NCBI GenBank assembly: GCA_900752785.1
Contig: CAADWP010000054.1
Coordinates: 1 to 18,563 of the forward strand
Length of the DNA: 18,563 nucleotides
Direction of reading: 5' to 3'
Source of the DNA: an uncultured Ruminococcus sp.
GTDB lineage: Bacteria > Bacillota > Clostridia > Oscillospirales > Ruminococcaceae
This document shows positions 1-9,097 of this stretch, in pieces. Position 1 is the stretch's first letter; the number at the start of each line of letters is the position of its first letter. Made by a program: the position numbers and the translations under genes. The notes under the pieces were generated by a model that was not told the DNA's origin, made no database searches, and saw only the letters and a program-made list of their open reading frames with translations.

Positions 1-48
1 CTGCCGCCCTCTGAGGAGGATAACGCTGCTATATGGCAAAAGATTTGA
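1..48 (+). CDS. possible 3' end of an upstream gene (partial)
   Basis: Frame 1 reads LPPSEEDNAAIWQKI and stops at TGA (46-48). The composition is plausible for a protein C-terminus. The gene would converge on the leucine-rich repeat gene, with the inverted repeat at 80-126 between the two. Only 15 codons are visible, so no family can be named, and the open frame could be chance. Confidence 0.25.
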   Translation: MPPSEEDNAAIWQKI

Positions 49-79
49 CATACGGTGTGCGTTAGTTTCCGAGGAGGTC

Positions 80-126
80 TATTATACTCCCCTCTCTTGC
101 AAAACGCAATAGAGGGGAGTATAATA
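80..126. terminator. perfect 16-bp inverted repeat, probable bidirectional terminator
   Basis: The arms TATTATACTCCCCTCT (80-95) and AGAGGGGAGTATAATA (111-126) are exact reverse complements. Inside them TTGC/GCAA can extend the stem around an AAAAC loop. It lies 9 bp beyond the stop codon of the minus-strand LRR gene and just after a possible + strand gene end, which suits transcription termination. Neither side has a long U tract, so an RNA-processing or protein-binding role is also possible. Confidence 0.55.
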
Positions 127-135
127 TAGCGCTGC

Positions 136-1845
136 TTACATAAAAAGCATACTTATACCATGTTCGCGTGCGTACTTCTCAGCTTTTTTACGGTTGACCT
201 GCTTAAATACCCTGACAACCTGCTTATGCCCCTTTTTAATTTCATCCAATGAAATATCCTTATTGTCAAATTCAGAAATATTAACGCTGTAAAGAGCCTC
301 ACATCCTGTAAATGCATCCTCCTTTATGTCCTTGCTGTGCCAGCTTATTTTCAGTGACATAAGGTTCTGGCAGCCATAAAACGCCCAGTTCCCGATGGTT
401 TTTACGCTTGCCGGAATATTGATAAACTCAAGTGAACGGCACCATGAGAAAGCGCTCTCACCAATATTGGTAACAGAATCTGCAATAACTACCTTTTTAA
501 GGCTGTAGCATTCAGAAAATGCAGCGTTCCCGATTTCTTCAACAGCACCTGATATAACGACCCTTCTCAGCCTTTTACATGAGAAAAAAGTAAGATCATT
601 TATTTTCTGAAGATAAGCGGGAAGAACAAGACTTTCCAATGAGTTGCAGCGTCCAAAAGCGCCCTTGCCGATTCTTTTGAGAGATTCAGGAAAGCTTATC
701 TTTTTCAGCCGCAGACATTTAAGAAAAGCGTTTTCTCCTATAGATTCAAGATTATTTGAGAGAACTATTTCCTCAAGGTTGAAGCAATGACAAAAAGCAA
801 AGTTTTCAACGATTTTAACGCTGTCTGACATTATAATTTTTTTCACAGTTTCATTGCCGCGGAAAGCATATTTTCCAATAGTTGTAATTGTATCAGGAAT
901 AGCAATAGTCTCTGTTGTGCCGACATATTTAACAAGAGTTCCTTTTTTGTCAATAGCCATATTATTTATGTCGTCGATAATAATATTTTCATCCAGCAGC
1001 AGTTCGCCGTATTCCTCTGAAAGCTCCTTATGAATCCGGTTAATTTCAGGTTCACGGTCAAGGGAAGCTTTGGGAGGTTCAATTTTTTGCTCCGATTTTT
1101 CAGCGTTCAGCGGCTTCGGATCAGTCAGATCATCCATATAGCTTTTTTGGGAATCAGGCTTTCTGCTTTCTTCTTTCTTGTTTTGAGACGATTCCAGACT
1201 TACCGCGTCATCCATATACTGATTTAAAGATCCAGCTTTTTTCTCTACAGGCTTCTCGGCTTTAGAAGTTTCCTGTTTCTTCTCTACAAACTTTTCTGCT
1301 TTGGGAGTTTCCTGTTTTTTCTCCGCAGGCTTTTCGACTTTGGGAGCTTCCTGTTTCTTCTCCGCAGGCTTCTCATCTTTGGGAGCTTCCTGCTTTTTCT
1401 CCACAGGCTTTTCGACTTTGGGAGCTTCCTGCTTTTTCTCCGCAGGCTTTTCTGCTTTGGGAGCTTCCTGCTTTTTCTCCACAGGCTTCTCATCTTTGGG
1501 TGCTTCCTGCTTTTTCTCCGCAGGCTTTTCTGCTTTGGGAGTTTCCTGTTTTTTCTCCGCAGGCTTTTCGACTTTGGGAGCTTCCTGTTTCTTCTCCACA
1601 GGCTTCTCGGCTTTGGAAGCTTCCTGTTTCTTCTCCGCAGGTTTTTCGACCAACGGGCGTTGTCTCACTTTAACCTTAACTGTCTTTGCCTTTTTTTCGG
1701 CAGTTCCTGTTTTTTTCAAATCAGAAGGCGCGGATGTATCAGAAGCAACCTGCTTTTTCTCAGGCTGTTCCTTTTCGCAAAAAGGGCAGGACATATATTT
1801 ATCCGAATCATAATAATGACCGTTGGGACACTTTATCCTTTTCAT
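136..1845 (-). CDS. zinc-ribbon, repeat-linker, BspA-type leucine-rich repeat protein
   Basis: Function unknown. The start is placed at the ATG of MKRIKCPNGHYYDSDKYMSC (complement of 1843-1845) because GGAGTG lies 8 nt upstream; the longer open frame has no such site. This gives 569 residues. Residues 6-23 form a C-x3-H-x9-C-x2-C zinc-ribbon pattern of the CPNGHYYD type seen at the N-terminus of various cytosolic Firmicute proteins. Residues 67-203 are about ten and a half copies of EKP(A/V)EKKQEAPK(x), a charged Pro/Lys/Glu linker. From about residue 315 to 530 there are nine LRR_5 units with the signature IGxxAFxxC. The C-terminus has AEKYAREHGI, common at the end of such LRR arrays. No signal peptide, membrane segment or sorting motif is visible, so it is probably intracellular, unlike most BspA-like surface proteins. 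A scaffold or protein-interaction role is an inference. Confidence 0.85.
   Translation of the reverse strand: MKRIKCPNGHYYDSDKYMSCPFCEKEQPEKKQVASDTSAPSDLKKTGTAEKKAKTVKVKVRQRPLVEKPAEKKQEASKAEKPVEKKQEAPKVEKPAEKKQETPKAEKPAEKKQEAPKDEKPVEKKQEAPKAEKPAEKKQEAPKVEKPVEKKQEAPKDEKPAEKKQEAPKVEKPAEKKQETPKAEKFVEKKQETSKAEKPVEKKAGSLNQYMDDAVSLESSQNKKEESRKPDSQKSYMDDLTDPKPLNAEKSEQKIEPPKASLDREPEINRIHKELSEEYGELLLDENIIIDDINNMAIDKKGTLVKYVGTTETIAIPDTITTIGKYAFRGNETVKKIIMSDSVKIVENFAFCHCFNLEEIVLSNNLESIGENAFLKCLRLKKISFPESLKRIGKGAFGRCNSLESLVLPAYLQKINDLTFFSCKRLRRVVISGAVEEIGNAAFSECYSLKKVVIADSVTNIGESAFSWCRSLEFINIPASVKTIGNWAFYGCQNLMSLKISWHSKDIKEDAFTGCEALYSVNISEFDNKDISLDEIKKGHKQVVRVFKQVNRKKAEKYAREHGISMLFM
1237..1647 (-). repeat. 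39-bp in-frame tandem repeats (10 full copies plus a partial)
   Basis: Each 39-bp unit encodes 13 residues, EKP[A/V]EKKQE[A/T][P/S]K[A/V/D]. The copies alternate A/V at position 4 and vary at the last residue, and their DNA is close to identical, suggesting recent expansion or recombination. One copy has EKF in place of EKP. Copy number is likely to vary between strains. Confidence 0.95.
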
Positions 1846-1905
1846 CGTATAATCACTCCGGTAAAATACATTATGTATATTTTTGTATAGCAAATCTATA
1901 TTATA

Positions 1906-1934
1906 ATTATACCACTTTATTGGAAGAAAATCAA
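1906..1934 (-). promoter_or_regulatory. sigma-A type promoter of the LRR gene, extended -10
   Basis: On the minus strand TTGATT (complement of 1929-1934) and TATAAT (complement of 1906-1911) are separated by exactly 17 bp. TGG before the -10 hexamer gives an extended -10. The predicted start near 1899 leaves a leader of about 54 nt before the chosen ATG. Confidence 0.8.
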
Positions 1935-2139
1935 TAAATTGTTCTGCATTTTAATAAAATTTGTAAGAAATGACAATTATGTATATTAAAGCACCCCCAA
2001 AAATATGGTGAAACGGGTCGAATACGGTTATTGATTTATACACATTGCACAAAGTAAAATTACAAATATACGCTCAGGATTTTTATTGCTTCACCAACTA
2101 AGCCTTGCCATCAATATTTGTCAAAAATAAAAGTTTTTC
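1935..2139. other. AT-rich divergent intergenic spacer
   Basis: This spacer separates the promoters of the LRR and DUF1846 genes. I see no ORF with a ribosome binding site, no RNA gene, no long inverted repeat and no recognised operator. The short C-run at 1992-1996 is the only GC-rich patch and has no assigned meaning. Confidence 0.5.
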
Positions 2140-2168
2140 TTGCAATTTGCAGAAAACTGTTATATAAT
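2140..2168 (+). promoter_or_regulatory. promoter of the DUF1846 gene
   Basis: TTGCAA (2140-2145) and TATAAT (2163-2168) are spaced by 17 bp. AGGAGG at 2183-2188 precedes the ATG at 2198 by 9 nt, so the leader is only about 23 nt. Confidence 0.75.
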
Positions 2169-2197
2169 ATATTTTAGATGTTAGGAGGTACGAAAAT

Positions 2198-3664
2198 ATG
2201 ACAAAAATCGGATTTGATAACGAAAAGTACTTAAAAATGCAGTCGGAACATATCAGACAGCGTATTGCACAATTCGGAGACAAGCTTTATCTTGAATTCG
2301 GCGGAAAGCTTTTTGACGATTATCATGCTTCAAGAGTTCTGCCGGGATTCAAACCGGACAGTAAGCTCCAGATGCTTCTCCAGCTTAAAGACGAAGCGGA
2401 GATCGTTATCGTTATAAACTCGGGAGATATAGAAAAAAACAAGGTAAGAGGCGACCTTGGTATTACATATGATGTGGACGTTATACGTCTTTTCAATGTT
2501 TTCAGCAAGATAGGACTTTATGTAAGCAGCGTGGTGCTTACCCAATATGATAATCAGCCTGCGGCGGCAGCATTCCAAAAGAGACTTGAAGCGCTTGGTA
2601 TCAGAGTATACCACCATTACAACATAAAGGGATACCCTTCCAACTTAAAGCTCATAATAAGCGACGAGGGATACGGCAAAAACGACTATATAGAAACGAC
2701 CCGACGTCTCGTCGTTATTACGGCGCCCGGTCCGGGAAGCGGTAAAATGGCTACCTGCCTTTCCCAGATCTATCATGAGCATAAACGCGGGATCAATGCC
2801 GGCTACGCTAAATTTGAAACTTTTCCTATTTGGAATCTTCCGCTTCGTCATCCTGTAAATATCGCCTATGAAGCAGCTACCTCCGATCTCAACGATGTAA
2901 ATATGATAGATCCTTTTCACCTTGAAGCTTATGGTAAAACTGCCGTAAATTATAACCGCGACGTAGAAATATTTCCGGTGCTTAACGCAATGTTTGAAAA
3001 GCTTCTCGGCGAATCTCCGTATAAATCGCCCACAGATATGGGCGTAAATATGGCGGGAAATTGCATTATTGATGACAAAGCAGTTTGCAAAGCCGCTGCC
3101 GACGAGATCATCCGACGTTATTATGTGGGAATGTGTGATTTCAAAAAAGGGCTTATTTCCGAGGATGAAGTCTACAAGCTTGAACTGCTTATGAAGCAGG
3201 TAAATGTCACTGTGGACGATAGAAAGGTAGTTGCTGCGGCTCTTGAAAGAGAAGAAGAAACCGGCGCTCCTGCCGCTGCTATGGAACTTACCGACGGCAC
3301 TATCCTTACCGGAAAGACTTCCAATCTTCTGGGAGCCGTTTCCGCGCTTCTGCTGAACGCTCTAAAATATTTTGCTGGGCTTGACCACGAAGTACTGCTC
3401 ATGTCACCCAACGTTATAGAGCCTATCCAGAATCTGAAGGTACAGCACCTCGGAAACAATAATCCGAGAATACACACCGACGAAACGCTGCTCGCCCTTT
3501 CCATATGCGCGGCAACCAATGAAAACGCAAAACGAGCCATGGATCAGATCTCAAAGCTTCGCGGATGCGAGGTTCATTCAACCGTAATCCTTTCGCCTGT
3601 TGACGAAAGAATTTTTAAGAGACTCGGGATAAATCTTACCTGCGAGCCTAAATATCAAGCTTAA
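2198..3664 (+). CDS. DUF1846 family protein
   Basis: This 488-residue protein opens with MTKIGFDNEKYLKMQSEHI and has the run LYLEFGGKLFDDYHASRVLP (31-50), typical of the DUF1846 family, which is widespread in Firmicutes and Actinobacteria and has no established function. A glycine-rich loop APGPGSGK (176-183) resembles a nucleotide-binding P-loop; catalytic activity is not shown by the sequence. Length matches the full-length family. No signal peptide or membrane segment is seen, so it is cytosolic. It is monocistronic: its own promoter lies just upstream and a strong terminator follows 5 bp after the stop. The divergent LRR gene and convergent thi operon give no functional clue. Confidence 0.9.
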   Translation: MTKIGFDNEKYLKMQSEHIRQRIAQFGDKLYLEFGGKLFDDYHASRVLPGFKPDSKLQMLLQLKDEAEIVIVINSGDIEKNKVRGDLGITYDVDVIRLFNVFSKIGLYVSSVVLTQYDNQPAAAAFQKRLEALGIRVYHHYNIKGYPSNLKLIISDEGYGKNDYIETTRRLVVITAPGPGSGKMATCLSQIYHEHKRGINAGYAKFETFPIWNLPLRHPVNIAYEAATSDLNDVNMIDPFHLEAYGKTAVNYNRDVEIFPVLNAMFEKLLGESPYKSPTDMGVNMAGNCIIDDKAVCKAAADEIIRRYYVGMCDFKKGLISEDEVYKLELLMKQVNVTVDDRKVVAAALEREEETGAPAAAMELTDGTILTGKTSNLLGAVSALLLNALKYFAGLDHEVLLMSPNVIEPIQNLKVQHLGNNNPRIHTDETLLALSICAATNENAKRAMDQISKLRGCEVHSTVILSPVDERIFKRLGINLTCEPKYQA

Positions 3665-3669
3665 TAAAG

Positions 3670-3706
3670 AACCGCAGTTTCTTTTGAAACTGCGGTTTGT
3701 TTTTTT
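3670..3706. terminator. strong intrinsic terminator, probably bidirectional
   Basis: The stem AACCGCAGTTTC (3670-3681) / GAAACTGCGGTT (3686-3697) has a TTTT loop and is followed on the + strand by TGTTTTTTT. It ends the DUF1846 transcript. Read on the minus strand it sits immediately after the thiC stop and is followed by CTTTATTAA, so it probably also ends the thi operon, with a weaker U tract. Confidence 0.9.
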
Positions 3707-5018
3707 ACTTTTCCGAGCAAAATTCCACTTTTTCGCCGTTCAGGATCATATTGGTCGTTCTTACGGCACACATTTTTCCGCACATTGAGCAGGTATGACG
3801 GTCGGAGGGCGGAGTGCTCTCGAAGTAAGCGCGAGCCTTGTCACCGTCAATGGCAAGAGAGAACATTTTCTCCCAATCAACTGCATGACGAGCGGCTGCC
3901 ATTTCATTGTCAATATCCGAAGCATGAGGAATACCCTTTGCAATGTCGGCAGCGTGCGCAGCAATTCTGCTTGCGATGATCCCCTCCTTGACATCGTCAA
4001 TATCGGGAAGTCTGAGATGCTCGGCAGGCGTTACATAGCAAAGGAAATCCGCGCCGTTTGCAGCAGCGATAGCTCCGCCAATGGCCGAAGTTATATGATC
4101 GTAGCCGGGGGCGATGTCCGTCACCAGAGGACCGAGAACGTAGAAAGGTGCATTGTGACAAATGCGTTTCTGGAGCTTCATATTAGCGGCGATCTCGTTC
4201 ATTGCCATGTGACCCGGTCCCTCGACCATTACCTGAACGTCCTTTGCCCAAGCCCGTTCGGTGAGATAACCAAGCTCGATAAGCTCTGAAATCTGTCCTG
4301 CGTCGGTAGAATCGTCTATACATCCGGGACGGAGAGCATCGCCAAGACTTATAGTTACGTCAAACTCGCGAAGGATGTCGAGAACCTCGTCGTAATGCTC
4401 AAAAAACGGATTTTCATTGCCTGTCATCATCATCCATGCGAACAGAAGCGAGCCGCCTCTTGAAACGATGTTCATTTTGCGCTTGTCGCGCATGAATGCT
4501 TCCACCGCGCGGCGGTTTATTCCCGCGTGAATCGTCATGAAGTCAACGCCCTCCTCGGCATGAGCGCGTACAACTCTGAGGAAATCCTCTGCTGAAATTT
4601 CAAGCAGATCTTTTTCAAGATATCCGATAGCGTCGTACATCGGAACAGTACCGATCATAGCAGGCGAGGTTTCAACAAGCTTTTTACGGAAAGTATTGGT
4701 TTTTCCGTAATTGCTCAGATCCATGATAGCCTCCGCGCCGAATTTAAGCGCGGTATCAACTTTTTTCATCTCGTTTTCATAGTTATTGCAGTCCCCTGAT
4801 ATACCAAGATTCACGTTGATCTTGGTACGCATTTTTGTACCTATTCCCTCAGGCGAGATAGACTTGTGATTGATATTGCATGGTATACAGACTTCTCCCT
4901 TAGCAACAAGACCGCAAAGTTCCTGCTCGCTGATGTACTCTTTCTGTGCGACAATTTTCATTTCAGGAGTAATAATACCCTTTTTAGCCGCCTCCATCTG
5001 TGTACTATAATTTCTCAT
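3705..5018 (-). CDS. thiC: phosphomethylpyrimidine synthase ThiC (short form)
   Basis: ThiC converts aminoimidazole ribotide to HMP-P by radical SAM chemistry, supplying the thiamine pyrimidine. The start is [14 protein letters not shown] because AAAGGA lies about 8 nt upstream; a longer frame would begin inside the upstream gene. At 437 residues it lacks the N-terminal extension of the proteobacterial enzyme. Family runs include [31 protein letters not shown] and [19 protein letters not shown]. The C-terminal cluster motif is C410-SM-C413-GKM-C417, i.e. C-x2-C-x3-C, one residue shorter than the C-x2-C-x4-C of the long form. It is the last gene of the riboswitch-controlled operon, 17 nt after thiED, and is followed by a terminator. 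Confidence 0.97.
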   Translation of the reverse strand: MRNYSTQMEAAKKGIITPEMKIVAQKEYISEQELCGLVAKGEVCIPCNINHKSISPEGIGTKMRTKINVNLGISGDCNNYENEMKKVDTALKFGAEAIMDLSNYGKTNTFRKKLVETSPAMIGTVPMYDAIGYLEKDLLEISAEDFLRVVRAHAEEGVDFMTIHAGINRRAVEAFMRDKRKMNIVSRGGSLLFAWMMMTGNENPFFEHYDEVLDILREFDVTISLGDALRPGCIDDSTDAGQISELIELGYLTERAWAKDVQVMVEGPGHMAMNEIAANMKLQKRICHNAPFYVLGPLVTDIAPGYDHITSAIGGAIAAANGADFLCYVTPAEHLRLPDIDDVKEGIIASRIAAHAADIAKGIPHASDIDNEMAAARHAVDWEKMFSLAIDGDKARAYFESTPPSDRHTCSMCGKMCAVRTTNMILNGEKVEFCSEK

Positions 5019-5035
5019 ATCATTTTTCCTTTCAT

Positions 5036-6454
5036 TTATCTGCAAAATTCATGATTCAAAGGACCATTGCCCTTACCTAAATTTATCTGCGGCAGCAACG
5101 CGCGGCTTATATATTCCTTTGCATACATAACAGCCTTTTCACACACATAACGCTTTGCAAGATTTGAAGCAATTGCACTTGACAGAGTACAGCCTGTACC
5201 GTGCGTATTCGGATTGTAAATTTTTTTACCCTCGAACCATTTGTATTTACCGTTGCTTCTGTAAAACAGGTCGTCTGCACTGTCTTTCAGATGACCGCCT
5301 TTCAAAAGCACATTACAGCAATATTTTTCGGCGATCATTTCCGCTGATCTCTGCATATCTGCCAGTCCATTTATTTTTATACCTGTTATCAGTTCAGCTT
5401 CGGGAATATTCGGCGTTACAATCGCTGCAATCGGAAAAATCAGTTCTTTTACCGCCTCATAAGCCTCCGTACTGCTCAGATTACTTCCGCTTGTGGCGAC
5501 AGCGACAGGGTCAACGACTATATTTTGGGCTTTCCAGTATTTAAGCCTGTCCGCGATCGCTTCCGCTGTTTCGGCGCTTGAGATCATGCCGATTTTTACC
5601 GCATCGGGACGTATATCTCTGAATACCATGTCGATCTGCTGCGCGACAAATCCAGCAGGCACTTCATGTATACCTGTCACGCCTGTTGTATTCTGTGCGG
5701 TAAGCGCAGTTATCGCACTCATGGCATATACTCCGTGCGCCTGCATTGTCTTTATATCAGCCTGTATGCCTGCACCGCCCGAACAGTCGCTTCCCGCAAT
5801 AGTAAGAGCCGTATTTGTGCGGTGTACTTTTCTCCATATTTCAGCAAGCTCCTTTGCGGCTGTGTAAGGATTATCCGCACCAAAAACCGCCGATACTACT
5901 GCAATGCCTCTGTTACCACAGCCGCGCAGCTCCCACACATTTTCTTTTGTGATTCCGCCTATCGCCACGGCAGGGATTTTCACGCTCCTGCAAATTTCAC
6001 GCAGTTCGTCAGGAGTAATTCTCACAGCGTTTGTTTTCGTAGGAGACGGGAAAACAGCTCCCACACCTATATAACTTGCCCCCTGTGCTTCGGCTTTTTT
6101 TGCCTGCTCCACTGTTTTTGCAGTTGCGCCGATAATAAAAGCCGTGTCGGTCTTTGCGCGTATTTCAGCAACCGAATCATCTTCCAGACCAACGTGTACG
6201 CCGTCCGCACCGCTTGATCTTGCCGCTTTCCAGTCGTCGTTTACTATGAGTTTTACGCCGTGTTTATGACATATAGGAACAAGTTCAGCGGCGATCTTTG
6301 CAAGTTCCTCTGTGCTGATATTTTTTTCACGCAGTTGAATTATTGTCGCACCGCCTTGGATCGCAAGCTCGACCTGCAGCTTCATATCCTTGCCCTTTAA
6401 GCATTCTCTGTCTGTTATTGCGTACAAATCAAGTTCTTTAGGATCAAAATTCAC
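5036..6454 (-). CDS. thiED: ThiE-ThiD fusion: thiamine-phosphate synthase / HMP-P kinase
   Basis: This 472-residue protein joins two consecutive thiamine enzymes. Residues 1-210 are a ThiE TIM barrel with YAITDR (11-16), QLREK (40-44), VNDD (71-74), GVHVG and FPSPTKTNA; it couples HMP-PP with thiazole phosphate. Residues 215-472 are ThiD, a ribokinase-fold kinase phosphorylating HMP-P to HMP-PP, with [14 protein letters not shown] (220 onward), [10 protein letters not shown] and the anion-hole motif HGTGC (418-422). The initiation codon is GTG, supported by GGAAGGAG 9 nt upstream. It overlaps the 3' end of tenI by 11 nt, suggesting translational coupling. The fusion plausibly keeps HMP-PP synthesis and use at equal levels. 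Confidence 0.96.
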   Translation of the reverse strand: MNFDPKELDLYAITDRECLKGKDMKLQVELAIQGGATIIQLREKNISTEELAKIAAELVPICHKHGVKLIVNDDWKAARSSGADGVHVGLEDDSVAEIRAKTDTAFIIGATAKTVEQAKKAEAQGASYIGVGAVFPSPTKTNAVRITPDELREICRSVKIPAVAIGGITKENVWELRGCGNRGIAVVSAVFGADNPYTAAKELAEIWRKVHRTNTALTIAGSDCSGGAGIQADIKTMQAHGVYAMSAITALTAQNTTGVTGIHEVPAGFVAQQIDMVFRDIRPDAVKIGMISSAETAEAIADRLKYWKAQNIVVDPVAVATSGSNLSSTEAYEAVKELIFPIAAIVTPNIPEAELITGIKINGLADMQRSAEMIAEKYCCNVLLKGGHLKDSADDLFYRSNGKYKWFEGKKIYNPNTHGTGCTLSSAIASNLAKRYVCEKAVMYAKEYISRALLPQINLGKGNGPLNHEFCR

Positions 6455-7043
6455 TTATTTCAGCTCCTTCCCTCAGCTTTTCTATATATTCAGCAGGACT
6501 TTCACAGGTCATAAATCCGCTCATTATACACGCTCCGGCTGCGCCTGCCCGTGCAATTTCATTTATATTTTCCGCATTTATTCCGCCGATCGCATATACC
6601 GGAATTTTTACCGCGCTGCACACACTGCGGAGAAAATCAAGTCCGCGAGGAGCTAAATCAGGCTTACACTGTGTAGCGAAAATATGACCTGCTATCGCAT
6701 AATCAACGCCCATTTTTTCAGCCTCCACAGCCTCGTCAACCGAATGAACCGAAGTACCTACAAAATTAAGACAATTCAGTTCACTTAAAGGAAAATGCTG
6801 TAACATCGTCATTGTCATGTGAATATTACTGAAAATTTCGGGGTGAAAGTACATACTGCATGGAACATCGTATTTATCACTTATATCCAGCACTTTATAG
6901 GCAAATTTTGTATATTCTCCATCATCGCAGTTCTTGTCACGGAACATTATCCTGTCCGGCTTTGCAGCCGCAATTTTTTCAATCCTTGTAAAAAAATCTT
7001 CCCTGCATGATTTTCTGTCCGTTACGCAAATTATCTTAAACAT
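6444..7043 (-). CDS. tenI: TenI-like thiazole tautomerase (ThiE paralogue)
   Basis: This 199-residue TIM barrel belongs to the ThiE/TenI family. It matches TenI better than ThiE: GTSVHSVDEAVEAEK (96-110) and GHIFATQCKPDLAPRGL (119-135) correspond to the TenI GHVFxTDCKKG region, where the His of GHVF (here H120) is the catalytic His122 of the Bacillus enzyme. The ThiE diphosphate-binding run TKT(N/D)A is absent. TenI aromatises the ThiG product to the thiazole carboxylate phosphate. With a full ThiE in the next gene, tautomerase is more likely than a second synthase. The ATG overlaps the thiH stop by 8 nt and no good Shine-Dalgarno site is seen, so translation is probably coupled to thiH. Confidence 0.88.
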   Translation of the reverse strand: MFKIICVTDRKSCREDFFTRIEKIAAAKPDRIMFRDKNCDDGEYTKFAYKVLDISDKYDVPCSMYFHPEIFSNIHMTMTMLQHFPLSELNCLNFVGTSVHSVDEAVEAEKMGVDYAIAGHIFATQCKPDLAPRGLDFLRSVCSAVKIPVYAIGGINAENINEIARAGAAGACIMSGFMTCESPAEYIEKLREGAEISEF

Positions 7044-8289
7044 ATAAATAATCGTTCAGCACCGGCTGTAAGCCTTCATCGGACATATCACTGTACATTT
7101 TGCCAAAACTTCTGTTGTCGTTTATTTCAAACTGCTCGTCGCCTGCGTCAGCATCGCTTTCCTTTCCGGAATATTTGCTTTCATGGTCGCCGATTCCTGT
7201 GGAAACTCCTGCGGAGACCTTTGTTGCGGCAATTTTTACGATCCCGTTGCGGAAGCTTTCGCTTTCGCGCGAGGATACGGTAATTCCGCAGAACGGCAGA
7301 AAAATTCGATAAGCGCACAGCACCTGGCAAAGCTGACGTTCATGAACATCGAGAGGGTTTATCTTTTCGTTGTTGATGATCGGGCGCAGTCTCGGGCAGG
7401 ACAGCGAGATTTCCGCGTGTGGATATTTCCTCTGGAGATAATATACGTGGAGCGCGCTTGCAAGAGCGTCCTTTCGGAAATCGGAAAGTCCGAGCAGCGC
7501 AGAGCAGGCAATACCGCGCATTCCGCCCATAAGCGCACGTTCCTGCGCATCAAATCTGTATGGAAAAACACGCTTGTGACCGAGCAGATGAAGCTGTTCG
7601 TAACGATCACTGTCGTAGGTTTCCTGAAATACGGTAACATAATCGACTCCGCATTCGTGCAGATAGCGGTATTCATCGGTGTTGACAGGATAGATCTCGA
7701 TACCGACCATACGAAAATACTTCCGCGCAAGTTTGCAGGCTTCGCCTATGTATTCAACGCTGCTCTGCGCGCGGCTTTCGCCTGTAAGTATCAGAATTTC
7801 CTCCATACCGCTTTCGGAAATTATTTTCATTTCACGCTCGATCTGCTCCATATCGAGCTTCATGCGACGAATATCGTTATAGCAGTTGAAACCGCAGTAC
7901 ACGCAGTAATTTTCACAGTAATTGGCGATATACAGCGGTGTGAAAAGATATACCGTGTTGCCGAAATGCTTCTGTGTTTCAAGTCTTGCACGCTCCGCCA
8001 TTTTCTCGAGAAACGGCTCTGCGGCAGGAGACAGCAGCGCTTTAAAATCCTCAACAGTGCAATTCTCATGAGCAAGAGCCGCGCGAACATCGGCGGCAGT
8101 ATAAACTGAATAGTCATAGCCGTTCATTTCAGCTATAACGCGGTTGAAAATATCTGACTCAATGCGCTCCATTCCGTTCATATATTCCATATGATTCGTT
8201 CGTGAAGCAGGGTTTGTTTCAAGCTCATGCTTTCGTTTAAGCGCGTTCTCGGTAAGTTTCTCAGAGTCCACAAAATAATTATTATCCAT
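7036..8289 (-). CDS. thiH: 2-iminoacetate synthase (tyrosine lyase) ThiH
   Basis: ThiH is a radical SAM enzyme that cleaves tyrosine to dehydroglycine (2-iminoacetate) and p-cresol; dehydroglycine feeds ThiG. The radical SAM motif is C125-x3-C129-x2-C132 in CENYCVYCGFNC, followed by the LTGES region that binds SAM. The start at MDNNYFVDSEKL is chosen because AAGGA lies 7 nt upstream; an earlier ATG overlapping the thiG stop lacks this. The 417-residue length fits the family. Use of ThiH rather than glycine oxidase ThiO is typical of anaerobes. It begins 22 nt after thiG. Confidence 0.96.
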   Translation of the reverse strand: MDNNYFVDSEKLTENALKRKHELETNPASRTNHMEYMNGMERIESDIFNRVIAEMNGYDYSVYTAADVRAALAHENCTVEDFKALLSPAAEPFLEKMAERARLETQKHFGNTVYLFTPLYIANYCENYCVYCGFNCYNDIRRMKLDMEQIEREMKIISESGMEEILILTGESRAQSSVEYIGEACKLARKYFRMVGIEIYPVNTDEYRYLHECGVDYVTVFQETYDSDRYEQLHLLGHKRVFPYRFDAQERALMGGMRGIACSALLGLSDFRKDALASALHVYYLQRKYPHAEISLSCPRLRPIINNEKINPLDVHERQLCQVLCAYRIFLPFCGITVSSRESESFRNGIVKIAATKVSAGVSTGIGDHESKYSGKESDADAGDEQFEINDNRSFGKMYSDMSDEGLQPVLNDYLYV

Positions 8290-8311
8290 AATCTTTTCCT
8301 TTAAAATCTTC

Positions 8312-9085
8312 TCAGTCATGCAAAAATCCGGTCAGCGTATCAGATGGAGAAGCGCCGCGCGTGAGTACGCGTCCCAAACCGGATAGATACGCCTTTCTTC
8401 CGGCTTCAACAGCCTGTCTGAACGCTTCTGCCATAACGGGAAGATCGCCGGCTGTAGCAAGCGCGGTGTTGGACATTACCGCAGCGGCGCCCATTTCCAT
8501 AGCTTCACACGCCTGCGAGGGACGTCCTATACCTGCGTCTACTATTATCGGAAGGTCGATCTCGTCTATGAGTATCTGAATGAAGTCTTTTGTGGCAAGT
8601 CCCTTATTTGAGCCTATAGGCGAAGCGAGCGGCATTACCGAAGCTGCGCCTGCATTCACGAGATCGCGGGCGGTATTCAGATCGGGATACATATACGGCA
8701 TGACCACAAATCCCTCTTTGGCAAGAATTTCTGTAGCACGAACTGTCTCGGCATTATCGGGGAGAAGATATTTCGTATCGCGCATTATCTCGATCTTCAC
8801 AAAATCTCCGCATCCCAATTCCCTTGCAAGCCGTGCGATCCTAACTGCCTCGTCGGCATTTCTTGCGCCTGAGGTGTTCGGCAGCAGGGTAACGCCATCC
8901 GGGATATAGTCAAGTATGCTCTCATGCTCCTTTGAATTTGTACGGCGCACTGCAAGCGTGATTATTTCCGCGCCTGCGTATTTAACAGCGGCTTCAATAA
9001 GCTTCATTGAGTATTTTCCCGAACCGAGAATAAAACGTGAATGAAACTCCCTGCCGCCCAAAATTAAATTGTCATTTTCGATCAT
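8312..9085 (-). CDS. thiG: thiazole synthase ThiG
   Basis: ThiG condenses deoxyxylulose 5-phosphate, dehydroglycine and sulfur from ThiS thiocarboxylate into the thiazole phosphate. The 257-residue barrel has FILGSGKY (18-25), [14 protein letters not shown] run [19 protein letters not shown], the Schiff-base lysine K97 in FVKIEI, and ASPIGSNKG and [10 protein letters not shown] for phosphate binding. AAGGAGA lies 7 nt before the ATG, and the thiF stop is 12 nt upstream. It acts downstream of ThiS/ThiF and ThiH, its operon neighbours, and upstream of TenI. Confidence 0.97.
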   Translation of the reverse strand: MIENDNLILGGREFHSRFILGSGKYSMKLIEAAVKYAGAEIITLAVRRTNSKEHESILDYIPDGVTLLPNTSGARNADEAVRIARLARELGCGDFVKIEIMRDTKYLLPDNAETVRATEILAKEGFVVMPYMYPDLNTARDLVNAGAASVMPLASPIGSNKGLATKDFIQILIDEIDLPIIVDAGIGRPSQACEAMEMGAAAVMSNTALATAGDLPVMAEAFRQAVEAGRKAYLSGLGRVLTRGASPSDTLTGFLHD

Positions 9086-9097
9086 ATAAAAATCTCC

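Noticed and set aside
1..79. Possible small RNA or tRNA at the left edge
   Set aside because: No cloverleaf, CCA end or known RNA motif could be fitted.
1301..1813. 170-codon + strand frame with CFFSAGFS repeats
   Set aside because: It is the antisense reading of the 39-bp repeat region of the LRR gene; the repeat keeps several frames open.
7183..8109. 308-codon + strand frame opposite thiH
   Set aside because: It lies wholly antisense to a clearly conserved radical SAM gene and shows no recognisable domain or start signal.
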